DNA of 64,000 bases from NCBI GenBank assembly GCA_040901705.1, contig JBBDYI010000290.1, forward strand, positions 18,864 through 82,863. The letters run 5' to 3'. The notes under the pieces are model-generated. The model had not been told where the DNA came from and ran no database searches. It saw only the letters and a program-made list of their open reading frames with translations. The translations under genes were made by a program, and so were the position numbers. The stretch comes from PLA5 sp040901705. GTDB taxonomy: Bacteria > Planctomycetota > Planctomycetia > Pirellulales > PLA5. Shown here piece after piece: positions 1-8,163 of this stretch. The stretch's first letter is position 1; every line of letters starts with the position of its first letter.

Positions 1-320
1 GCGATCATCCGCAGACCTTCCTTGAAGATCGCCTCGGCCATCACCGTGGCGGTCGTGGTGCCGTCGCCAGCGATGTCGTTGGTTTTGCTGGCGGCTTCCT
101 TGACCAGTTGGGCGCCAAGATTCTCGTAGGGGTCATCGAGATCGATATCCTCGGCCACGGTCACCCCGTCTTTGGTCACCTTCGGCGAGCCCCAGCCCTT
201 GTCGAGCACGGCGTTGCGGCCGCGGGGGCCAAGCGTGCTGCGGACCGCGCGGGCCAGTTTCGATACGCCGGCGGCAAGCTTTTGCCGGGCCTCATCTTCG
301 AACAACATTTGCTTCGCCAC
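1..320 (-). CDS. groEL: 60 kDa chaperonin GroEL, N-terminal part (cut by window edge)
   Basis: This is the N-terminal 106 residues of the ATP-dependent cytosolic chaperonin that refolds proteins in a double-ring cavity. The reading shows the family's opening: a KQMLFEDEAR start, STLGPRGRNAVLD, the KDGVTVAEDI segment, and the ATP-binding GDGTTTATV motif followed by the A-E-x-I-F-K-E-G segment. The start is GTG at 320, chosen because an AGGAGGAG ribosome site lies just upstream (about 327-335). No groES and no CIRCE inverted repeat (TTAGCACTC-N9-GAGTGCTAA) is visible in the 400 bases upstream, so HrcA control is not evident here. The rest of the gene lies outside the window. Identification is secure. 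Confidence 0.97.
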   Translation of the reverse strand, partial: MAKQMLFEDEARQKLAAGVSKLARAVRSTLGPRGRNAVLDKGWGSPKVTKDGVTVAEDIDLDDPYENLGAQLVKEAASKTNDIAGDGTTTATVMAEAIFKEGLRMI

Positions 321-338
321 GAGGGTCTCCTCCTAGGG

Positions 339-753
339 GGATTTCAAACGGTATACTGAACTGCGCTTACTCGCGCAGGGGCCAAGGTCGATTCCACGTC
401 GCACGATGTCGCGTCCAACGATTTCGCGCCGTTCGAGTCCGCGGCCAACTGCCAGTTTTGCGGACAAGAACCCGACGTGCGTGTATCGTAAAGCAAGGGC
501 TATGCCAAACGTCGCGAGTTGTCGTAACATAATACAATGAAACAGCTTGCGAGTTTCGTGGCCAAGGCGGCCGTTACCGAGCGCGAACAAAGTTCATGTC
601 ATTTTGGCAGAGCCGTCGGCGATGCAGTTGGGGAATTTCCTTCATTCCTCCGTGCGGATTGTTCAAGTTTTTTCGTGTTTCCTGTAGCAATTTGCCAGCG
701 AATCGCCTAACCTACTATTGTTTTAACGTAATCCGCGTTGTGAGGGGGTTATC
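339..753. other. Intergenic gap between divergent groEL and response regulator
   Basis: No convincing gene is seen here. It should hold the divergent promoters of groEL and the response regulator. A small perfect hairpin (CTGCGC, 6-base loop, GCGCAG) sits at 361-378 in the groEL leader region. A GAGGGGG ribosome site lies directly before the ATG at 754. Confidence 0.5.
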
Positions 754-1371
754 ATGACCACAACGCCAGGTCAAACGGTCTTCGTCATCGACGACGACGA
801 AGCGGCCCGCCTCTCCGTCTGTGCGTTGGCCACCTCGATGCACGTGCCATCCGAGGGGTTCGCGTCGGTCGAGGAATTCTTGGAGTCGTTCGACCCGATC
901 CGGCCGGGATGTATTGTCGCCGACGTGCGCATGCCGGGCGCGAGCGGCGTCGAACTGCTCGGCATTCTTGACGAGCGCGGTTCGCGGATTCCGGTCGTCA
1001 TCGTGACGGCGTTTGCCGACACGCCGCTGGCGGTGAAGGCGATGAAGGGCGGCGCGGTGACTTTTTTGGAAAAGCCGTGCAGCAATCATGAGTTGTGGGA
1101 TGCGATCCGCGAAGCGCTCGCGCGCGACACAACGAGTCGAGCGGGCAGCGATAGCCTGCGAGATATTCGCACGCGGTTGGCGAAACTTACGCCGGACGAA
1201 CAACTCGTGCTTTCGATGCTCGTCGAAGGCAAGCCGAACAAATTGATCGCTCGCGAGCTCGACGTCAGCCTGCGGACCATCGAATCGCGACGGCACAACG
1301 TGTTCGTCAAGACGGGAACGTCGACGGTGGCCGAACTCGTGCGGCTGGTCATGCACGCGAACGACAATTGA
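754..1371 (+). CDS. FixJ/NarL-type two-component response regulator
   Basis: A 205-residue regulator with an N-terminal receiver domain (about 8-120) and a C-terminal LuxR-type helix-turn-helix (about 140-200). The receiver has the acidic pocket D13-D14-D15, phospho-acceptor D57 in the A-D-V-R-M-P segment, switch T85 and K107 in the E-K-P triplet. The F-L-E-K-P end and the receiver-linker-LuxR order match the FixJ/TtrR family. The output domain contains LTPDEQLVLSMLVEGKPNKLIA and the recognition helix region SLRTIESRRHNVFVKT. It has a strong GAGGGGG ribosome site. No histidine kinase is adjacent, so it is an orphan in this window; target genes are unknown. Confidence 0.93.
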   Translation: MTTTPGQTVFVIDDDEAARLSVCALATSMHVPSEGFASVEEFLESFDPIRPGCIVADVRMPGASGVELLGILDERGSRIPVVIVTAFADTPLAVKAMKGGAVTFLEKPCSNHELWDAIREALARDTTSRAGSDSLRDIRTRLAKLTPDEQLVLSMLVEGKPNKLIARELDVSLRTIESRRHNVFVKTGTSTVAELVRLVMHANDN

Positions 1372-2181
1372 GCGACGCGGACGCGGTTCGGGCTGTTTCC
1401 ATTTCCAAGGTCGACGCGCGGCGTCGCTGCGCCGGTGTGGCGACGATTGGTCGGCGATGCGTTCGGTCGCGGCGGCAGGCAGTTACGCCGGCGTTCATTC
1501 TTGTTTGCGGCGGGGCGATCGACGTAGGTGTCTACCGCGAGTCGCATGCGTTGCGGCAGTCTGGTCGTGGCGATCGGTATGGAGAAAACCGCGGAAAAAT
1601 CGTCGGTGGCGAAGTTTTTTCGGCGAAAATCGTCCGGACTGCGCCGGTTTTTTGCAAATTGGTCTAAACTCGATATTGCCTTTGCCGTCGATCGAAACGA
1701 TACTTGATATTAGAGGATGAGGTAAGCACGGCGGCCGGACACGGAGGTAGTCCGCCCGCGCCGACCGACGAGTTTTGGGAACTGACACCACCTGAAACTC
1801 GGCCTCGTATCCGCGAGGGTGTTCTTTTCCAAGTTTCCGCTGCGGCACGTCGCGGGTTTCTTTCGACGTGTGGAAAGTTCGGCCGTCGGTCGAACTTCTC
1901 CGGTCGTGCCGATGCTCGAAGGCTTTTCCGAGCTTTGCGCTGCGCGGTTGGCAATTCGATTTGCCGCCGGCCGCGCCGTACTCTGGAAAATGCGCCGCCG
2001 CGGTCGATGCTGCGCAGTGGAAAAAATGGAAACCGAGCACGCTCGCACGATACGGTGCCGACAACCGAGGGCACTTGACCATCGCGAACCGAAGAACAGA
2101 GAACGATACCCCAAACTAGCTTGTGCGTACTGCGGCAAATGAATGCCGAAGCGCCCAAGCGGAAGACCCGGAGACCGAGCC
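1372..2181. other. Long intergenic region upstream of prkA
   Basis: About 800 bases with no reading frame that resembles a protein; the frames that stay open are arginine-rich chance translations. The composition is less GC-rich than its neighbours around 1600-1720. It presumably carries the prkA promoter and long leader, but no promoter could be assigned with confidence. Confidence 0.4.
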
Positions 2182-4227
2182 ATGGCATACGGTCGCGAAA
2201 TTGTCGAACTCGTGGCGCAACGTCAGGATTTGGACCAATTCCGCAAGAAGAATTGGGAAGGCACGTTCGAGCAGTATCTCGACATCGTGCGCGAGATTCC
2301 CAAGGTCACGCGGAACGCCTTCGAGCGAGCTTACGACATGATCGTGTCGTACGGCGTCGAGGAATCCGGCTCGTCGCGCGACAAGCAGTCGACCTATCCG
2401 TTCTTCAGCGACCCGGAAGGAAATGGTCGCGACGCGGTGTTTGGGCTGGAAGACGCGTTGCACGCCCTGGTGAACGCCTTCATGAGCGCGGCCAAGGGGT
2501 ACGGAATCGAGAAGCGCGTGCTGTTGTTGCACGGTCCGGTGGGGAGCAGCAAGAGTACGATCGCCCGCGTGCTGAAGCGCGGGTTGGAACGCTATTCGGC
2601 CACGGACGCCGGTGCGCTGTACACGCTGGGCTGGCTGAGCATGGACGGCGATGGCGACGTCGACTGGTGCCCGATGCACGAGGAGCCGCTACACATCATC
2701 CCGACGCGGTTTCGCCCGGACGCGCTGACTCGGCTGAACGAGGGCCGCGGCGCGGAAGATTATCACGCGAAGATCGTGGGGGCGCTGTGTCCGTTTTGCC
2801 GCTATCACTATGCCGAGCGGCTCAAGCGTTACGAAGGCGATTGGACGCGAGTGACGCAGGACGTGCGGATCAAGCGGCTGCTGCTGAGCGAAAAGGACCG
2901 CATCGGCATCGGCACGTTCCAGCCCAAGGACGAGAAGAATCAAGACTCGACCGAACTGACGGGCGACATCAACTATCGCAAGATCGCCGAATTCGGCAGC
3001 GATAGCGATCCGCGGGCGTTCAACTTCGACGGCGAATTCAACGTCGCCAATCGGGGCGTGATCGAGTTCGTCGAAGTCCTCAAGCTCGACGTAGCTTTTC
3101 TCTACGACTTGCTCGGCGCCAGCCAGGAACATTGCATCAAGCCGAAGAAGTTCGCGCAAACCGACATCGACGAAGTCATCATCGGCCACACGAACGAGCC
3201 GGAGTATCGCAAGCTGCAGAACAACGAGTTCATGGAAGCGCTCCGCGATCGGACGGTGAAGATCGACATTCCTTACGTCACGAAGCTTTCGGACGAAATC
3301 AAGATTTACGAGAAGGACTACAACCGCCGCACGGTCCGCGGCAAGCACATCGCGCCGCATACGATCGAGATGGCGGCGATGTGGGCGATTCTCACTCGGC
3401 TGGAGGAGCCGAAGAACGCCAACCTGACGTTGCTGCAAAAGCTCAAGCTGTACAACGGCAAGACGTTGCCGGGCTTTACGGCCGAGAACATCAAGGAGCT
3501 GCGCGAGCAGGCGACCACCGAAGGCATGCTCGGCATTTCTCCGCGGTACGTGCAGGACAAGATATCCAACGCGCTGGTGGCGCATCCCGACGCGAAATCG
3601 ATCAACCCGTTCATGGTGCTCAACGAATTGGAAGCCGGACTCAAGCACCACTCGCTGATCACGAACGAGGAACTGCGCGGCAAATATCGCGAGATGCTCG
3701 GCGTGGTAAAGGAAGAGTACGAAAACATCGTGAAGAACGAAGTCCAACGGGCGATCGCCGCCGACGAAGACGCGCTCAAACGGCTGTGCGCCAATTACAT
3801 CGACAACGTCAAAGCGTACACGCAGCGCGAGAAGGTCAAGAATCCGTTTACGGGTCAGAACCAGGAGCCGGACGAGCGGCTGATGCGGTCGATCGAGGAG
3901 AAGATCGAGATTCCGGACAGCCGCAAGGACGACTTCCGCCGCGAGGTGATGAACTACATCGCCGCGTTGTCGCTCGACGGCAAATCGTTCGATTACAAGA
4001 GCAACGAGCGGCTGTATCGGGCGCTGGAGCTCAAGCTGTTCGAGGACCAGAAAGACACGATCAAGCTGACCAGTCTGGTGTCGAAGGTCGTCGACGCCGA
4101 CACGCAGGCGAAGATCGACGTGGTCAAATCGCGGCTGATCCGCGATTACGGCTACGACGACGAGAGCGCGAACGACGTTTTACATTACGTAGCCAGCATT
4201 TTCGCGCGGGGCGACGCCAAGAATTAA
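2182..4227 (+). CDS. prkA: PrkA-family serine protein kinase (AAA-type)
   Basis: This is the stress-linked PrkA/YeaG protein, a P-loop ATPase with an N-terminal AAA domain and a C-terminal kinase-like region. The Walker A loop GPVGSSKST is at residues 118-126 (K124), preceded by hydrophobic LLLH. The family signatures YPFFSDPEG, the DWCPMHEEPLHIIP segment and LTGDINYRKIAEFGSDSDPRAFNFDGEFN are all present. Length is 681 residues against about 640 in E. coli YeaG. The in-frame ATG at 2143 would add 13 basic residues; the ATG at 2182 is preferred because homologues begin near this point and a GGAG lies upstream. It is followed in order by DUF444 and SpoVR genes, the conserved partners of PrkA in bacteria. 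In enterobacteria the YeaG/YeaH pair acts in nitrogen starvation and stationary phase; that role is inferred here. Confidence 0.95.
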   Translation: MAYGREIVELVAQRQDLDQFRKKNWEGTFEQYLDIVREIPKVTRNAFERAYDMIVSYGVEESGSSRDKQSTYPFFSDPEGNGRDAVFGLEDALHALVNAFMSAAKGYGIEKRVLLLHGPVGSSKSTIARVLKRGLERYSATDAGALYTLGWLSMDGDGDVDWCPMHEEPLHIIPTRFRPDALTRLNEGRGAEDYHAKIVGALCPFCRYHYAERLKRYEGDWTRVTQDVRIKRLLLSEKDRIGIGTFQPKDEKNQDSTELTGDINYRKIAEFGSDSDPRAFNFDGEFNVANRGVIEFVEVLKLDVAFLYDLLGASQEHCIKPKKFAQTDIDEVIIGHTNEPEYRKLQNNEFMEALRDRTVKIDIPYVTKLSDEIKIYEKDYNRRTVRGKHIAPHTIEMAAMWAILTRLEEPKNANLTLLQKLKLYNGKTLPGFTAENIKELREQATTEGMLGISPRYVQDKISNALVAHPDAKSINPFMVLNELEAGLKHHSLITNEELRGKYREMLGVVKEEYENIVKNEVQRAIAADEDALKRLCANYIDNVKAYTQREKVKNPFTGQNQEPDERLMRSIEEKIEIPDSRKDDFRREVMNYIAALSLDGKSFDYKSNERLYRALELKLFEDQKDTIKLTSLVSKVVDADTQAKIDVVKSRLIRDYGYDDESANDVLHYVASIFARGDAKN

Positions 4228-4700
4228 TCGGCCGTGGCGATTTTTCTTGATGCAAAGCAGTGGACGCCGAATAGGATGAAATAAGAGGCGGCGAGCCGAA
4301 GTCGCCGAAAAAACGAATCAACCGAAAGGGCACAATAGGGCACCGAGAAGTGCAAGGGCATCGCTGGACTGAGTAACCACCGACGAGCGGCAACGCTCGG
4401 CGGAATTGCTCGATCGTGCCGCACTTTCGCTTCGACGTGTCCACCGGACAAGCGCGTCGGCCAACTTCGCGATGGCGGCGCGCGGAATGCCGCGGCACTC
4501 CGTTGTGCGGCGGCGAAGCAGTTGTTGCTGGACAAATGAATTGACAACTTGGCTTGGCGAGGGACGGAACGGAATCATGCGGCGATGGATCGTCGGCGTG
4601 AACGGAGGCCCGACGAACGCGATCGCGCGGCGACGATAGCCGCGTCGGTTTCGCTCGTTGGCGATTCCGCGACGACCCTCGACGGACTGGGGGATCGACC
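4228..4700. other. Gap between prkA and the DUF444 gene
   Basis: It contains no credible gene. The 473-base spacing is large for genes usually tightly linked and suggests a separate promoter for the DUF444 gene, though none can be assigned. Confidence 0.4.
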
Positions 4701-5804
4701 ATGGTAATGCGGATTGACCACGACCGTTCGCGGTTCAAAGAGATCGTCCGCGGTCGCATTCGCCAGAATCTGCGCAAGTACGTCACGCACGGCGAGATGA
4801 TCGGCCGCAAGGGTCGTGATCTGGTCAGCATTCCGATTCCGCAGCTCGACGTGCCCCATTTCCGCTACGGAAAGAACGGCTCCGGCGGCGTCGGCCAGGG
4901 CGACGGCGCCGAGGGCGACGTGCTGGGCGGCCAGGGCGAAGGCGGCACCGGTGCGGCCGGCAGCGAGCCGGGCGGACATATCCTCGAAGTCGAAGTCTCA
5001 CTCGACGAACTGGCCGCGATTCTCGGCGACGAACTGCAATTGCCGCGGATCGAACCCAAGGGCCAGGCGAACATCGCGCAAGAAAAGGCCAAGTACAACA
5101 GCATCCGCCGCATCGGGCCGGAGTCGCTGCGGCATTTCAAGCGGACGTATGTCGAGGCGATGCGACGGCAGATCTCGACGGGCGAGTACAACCCGAAGAA
5201 TCCCAACGTCGTTCCGATGCGCGAAGATCGGCGATACCGCTCGTGGTCGACGGTTTCGGAGCCGGAAGCCAACGCGGCGATCATCTACATGATGGACGTG
5301 TCCGGCTCGATGACTGACGAGCAGAAGGAGATCGTGCGGACGGAAGCGTTTTGGATCGACACCTGGCTGAAAAGCCAATACGACGGCGTGGAGACGCGGT
5401 ACATCATTCACGATGCGGTCGCCCGCGAGGTGGACGAGCACACGTTCTATCACACGCGGGAAAGCGGCGGCACGCGGATCAGTTCGGCGTATCGCGTGGC
5501 CGTCGAATTGATGGAAAGCCAGTTCCCGGTCGAAAACTGGAATCTGTATTGCTTCCAGTTTTCCGACGGCGACAACTGGGGCGAAGACAACAACCAGAGT
5601 TTGGCGCTTTTACGAGAGCGGATCCTGCCGAAGGTGAATTTGTTCTGTTACGGGCAGGTCGACAGTCCGTATGGCAGCGGCGAATACCTCAAGGCGCTGG
5701 AAGCGGCGTTTGGCGAATCGCGCGAGAACCTCGTGCTGTCGGAAATCGCCGATAAGGACGGGATTTATGAGTCGATTCGGGAGTTTCTTGGTAGTGGAAA
5801 GTGA
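4701..5804 (+). CDS. DUF444 (YeaH/YhbH) family protein with vWA-like domain
   Basis: A 367-residue member of the DUF444 family, partner of PrkA and SpoVR. The N-terminus has the family's basic start (RIDHDRSRFKEIVRGRIRQNLRKYV). A Gly-rich stretch (about 55-95) follows. The C-terminal half is a von Willebrand A-like fold with an intact MIDAS start D199-x-S201-x-S203 (MMDVSGSM). A threonine-containing second motif (SGGTRISSAYRVA) and a conserved FQFSDGDNWGEDN segment come next. The start ATG follows GGGGGAT. It probably works with PrkA in a stress signalling complex; the biochemical activity is not established. Gene order prkA-DUF444-spoVR supports the assignment. Confidence 0.93.
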   Translation: MVMRIDHDRSRFKEIVRGRIRQNLRKYVTHGEMIGRKGRDLVSIPIPQLDVPHFRYGKNGSGGVGQGDGAEGDVLGGQGEGGTGAAGSEPGGHILEVEVSLDELAAILGDELQLPRIEPKGQANIAQEKAKYNSIRRIGPESLRHFKRTYVEAMRRQISTGEYNPKNPNVVPMREDRRYRSWSTVSEPEANAAIIYMMDVSGSMTDEQKEIVRTEAFWIDTWLKSQYDGVETRYIIHDAVAREVDEHTFYHTRESGGTRISSAYRVAVELMESQFPVENWNLYCFQFSDGDNWGEDNNQSLALLRERILPKVNLFCYGQVDSPYGSGEYLKALEAAFGESRENLVLSEIADKDGIYESIREFLGSGK

Positions 5805-5805
5805 G

Positions 5806-5942
5806 AGCAATTCCCAATGCTCAATTGTCAATGACCAATCAATGCCGAATACCCGATGACAAGGCCGCAATGCCACCAAGTCGGCATTGAGCATTGCTCA
5901 CTGGGATTTGATTGGGCATTGGCAATTGGGAATTGGGCATTA
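5806..5942. repeat. Low-complexity CAAT-rich inverted repeat region
   Basis: A markedly less GC-rich stretch built from variants of CAATTCCCAAT, CAATTGTCAAT and CAATGCC. The left side reads these in one orientation; the right side (from about 5882) carries the complements (GGCATTG, GGCAATTGGGAATTGGGCATT), giving an imperfect hairpin with internal tandem character. It fills the gap between the DUF444 gene and spoVR almost completely and ends 13 bases before the spoVR start. Confidence 0.75.
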
Positions 5943-5955
5943 AAGGCCTACCACT

Positions 5956-7497
5956 ATGGCTTCCATCATCAACACTTCGCTGACGCCGGAGATGGCCGCG
6001 ATTCAGACCAAGATGGAGGGCCATGCGCGCGATTACGGGCTGGACTTCTTTCCGACCGTGTTTGAGCTGGTCGACGCCGATCAACTCAACCAGGTGGCGG
6101 CTTACGGCGGCTTTCCGACGCGCTATCCGCACTGGCGATTCGGGATGGAGTACGAGCAGCTTTCCAAGGGCTACGTCTATGGCTTGCAGAAGATTTACGA
6201 GTTGGTGATCAACAACGATCCGTGCTTCGCCTATTTGATGCGGTCGAACGAGTTGACCGACCAGAAGCTGGTGATGGCCCACGTGTATGGCCACTGCGAC
6301 TTCTTCAAGAACAACGCCTATTTCGCGCACACGAACCGCAAAATGGTCGACACGATGGCCAACCACGGCCAGCGGGTCCGCACGTACATGGATCGGTTCG
6401 GCGTGGAAGAGGTCGAGGTGTTCATCGACTCGTGCTTGAGCATCGAAGACTTGATCGACATCCATGCGCCGGCGATCAAACGGCGGGCCGATCCGGTTCG
6501 CAGGTTCTCGACGGACGAAAATGAAGCACCGGATGACGGTCCGGCTCGGTTCGACTCCAAACGCTACATGGACCGGTTCATCAATCCGCCGGAAACCATG
6601 CGCCGCGAATCGAACGAGCGCGAACGGCAGCGCAAGGAAAGCCAATCGGCCGTGGGGCCGATTCCCGCGCAGCCGGAACGCGACGTGATGCTGTTCCTGA
6701 TGGAGCACGCCCCGCTCCAGCCGTGGCAGGCCGATGTGCTATCGATCATCCGCGACGAGGCGTATTACTTCGCACCGCAGGCGCAGACGAAGATCATGAA
6801 CGAAGGTTGGGCCAGCTACTGGCACTCCACGATCATGACGACGCAGGGCCTGACGGCGAGCGACTTGATCTGCTACTGCGACCATCACAGCGGTACGTTG
6901 GCCAGTTCGCCGACGCGGCTCAATCCGTACAAGCTCGGCATCGAGCTGTTCCGTGACATCGAGGAGCGCTGGAACAGCGGCCGGTTCGGCAAGGAGTGGG
7001 ACGACTGCGACGATTGGAATGCCAAGCAATGTTGGGACCGGGCCACTGGCCTGGGGCGCGAGAAGATTTTCGAAGTCCGCCGCATTCACAACGACCTGAC
7101 GTTCATCGACGAGTTTCTCACGCTCGATTTTTGCCGCCGGTACAAGCTGTTCAAGTTCGGCTGGAACGAGGACATCGACGCTTACGAGATCGAGAGCAAG
7201 GCGTTTCCGCAAGTCAAAGCCCAACTGCTGGCGAATTTGACCAATCGCGGCCGGCCGCAAATCGCCGTCCGCGACGCGAATTATCGCAATCGCAGCGAAC
7301 TGCTGCTCGAACACTATTACGAAGGCGTCGAACTCGACGCCCAATACGCCGCCGACACGCTCACCAACTTGTTCGCCCTGTGGAAGCGGCCGGTGCATAT
7401 CGAAACCGTGCTCGAAGAAGAACGCGTGGTGCTGTCTTACGACGGCATCGACCACGAACGAACGGACATCGGAGACGACGCACTGATTCGGCCGTAA
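5956..7497 (+). CDS. spoVR: SpoVR family protein (YcgB-like)
   Basis: A 513-residue protein of the SpoVR/YcgB family, named for a B. subtilis sporulation mutant and usually linked to prkA and DUF444. Family signatures include GLDFFPTVFELVD near the N-terminus, YGGFPTRYPHWRFGMEYE, the VYGHCDFFKNN segment with conserved His/Cys, and a central MNEGWASYWHS with LASSPTRLNPYKLGIELFRDIEERW. The C-terminus shows the extended LLLEHYYEGVELD segment. An AAAGG lies about 10 bases upstream of the ATG. Molecular function is unknown; it likely acts in the same stress response as PrkA. Confidence 0.94.
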   Translation: MASIINTSLTPEMAAIQTKMEGHARDYGLDFFPTVFELVDADQLNQVAAYGGFPTRYPHWRFGMEYEQLSKGYVYGLQKIYELVINNDPCFAYLMRSNELTDQKLVMAHVYGHCDFFKNNAYFAHTNRKMVDTMANHGQRVRTYMDRFGVEEVEVFIDSCLSIEDLIDIHAPAIKRRADPVRRFSTDENEAPDDGPARFDSKRYMDRFINPPETMRRESNERERQRKESQSAVGPIPAQPERDVMLFLMEHAPLQPWQADVLSIIRDEAYYFAPQAQTKIMNEGWASYWHSTIMTTQGLTASDLICYCDHHSGTLASSPTRLNPYKLGIELFRDIEERWNSGRFGKEWDDCDDWNAKQCWDRATGLGREKIFEVRRIHNDLTFIDEFLTLDFCRRYKLFKFGWNEDIDAYEIESKAFPQVKAQLLANLTNRGRPQIAVRDANYRNRSELLLEHYYEGVELDAQYAADTLTNLFALWKRPVHIETVLEEERVVLSYDGIDHERTDIGDDALIRP

Positions 7498-7542
7498 TTG
7501 CTGCGTTGCCGTCGCAACCGCCGAACATTGGAGACAGCCATC

Positions 7543-8043
7543 ATGACACTCAAAGAACAACTCCGAGATCGCCTTGCCGGCTTGGCGGCGTTTGCGGATT
7601 CGACTCAGGACATCGCGGTGAGCGACGGCGGGATGACACTCCGCTGCGAAATGGCGTCGCTCGACCGGATGGGCTGCGAATTCGCGCGGCTGGCCGTCGA
7701 AACGCCGCGGTTGGCCGGCGCGGCGACGGACCGGCTGCAAAAGATCGCCGCCGATCTGGCCTCGCGACTGACCTACCTGCTCGAACCGATCAGCCCGGTC
7801 GAGGTCGACCATGAGCAATGCGTCGTGCAGATGCGCTCGTCGCCGCCGCAGAAAGGCGACGACGGCACGACGTACTACGAGTTGCTGGTCCGCGCCGGCG
7901 GCGAACTGTCGCTTCGTCGGTTCACGAAAGCGGTTGGCAACGTGCGAAAGAACGTCTCGGCGCAGGTAACGCGCGAAGTGCTGCTGCGTTTGGCCGGCGA
8001 TTTGGAAGCGGCGGCGGGTTACGCCGCTTCGCCGTCGAAATAA
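7543..8043 (+). CDS. Hypothetical protein downstream of spoVR
   Basis: A 166-residue soluble protein that I do not recognise. It opens MTLKEQLRDRLAGLAAF, has a central segment ending LEPISPVEVDHEQCVVQMRSSPP, and then alternating strands (TTYYELLVRAGGELSLRRF) before a helical C-terminus. No signal peptide or membrane segment is seen. An upstream in-frame start at 7498 would overlap the spoVR end; ATG at 7543 is chosen because GGAGAC lies about 8 bases before it. The 45-base spacing from spoVR suggests co-transcription with the prkA-DUF444-spoVR group. Confidence 0.7.
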   Translation: MTLKEQLRDRLAGLAAFADSTQDIAVSDGGMTLRCEMASLDRMGCEFARLAVETPRLAGAATDRLQKIAADLASRLTYLLEPISPVEVDHEQCVVQMRSSPPQKGDDGTTYYELLVRAGGELSLRRFTKAVGNVRKNVSAQVTREVLLRLAGDLEAAAGYAASPSK

Positions 8044-8163
8044 TCGAAAAGACTCGACGTCAACGCCGCTTGCGATCCGCTCGCGGCGCTCTCGGCGGTC
8101 GAGTATGCTGGTTCTCGCACTGTCGACTCCGGACGGTCGTTCCCCTGACGCGCGAGGCTGGTT

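Noticed and set aside
321..700. CIRCE element for heat-shock control of groEL
   Set aside because: No TTAGCACTC/GAGTGCTAA pair was found upstream of the groEL start.
1704..2078. Protein-coding frame in the prkA upstream region
   Set aside because: Several short frames overlap, all Arg/Ser-rich with no ribosome site or recognisable pattern.
5806..5942. CRISPR-like repeat array
   Set aside because: Repeat units are short, irregular and unspaced; there are no uniform spacers or cas genes.
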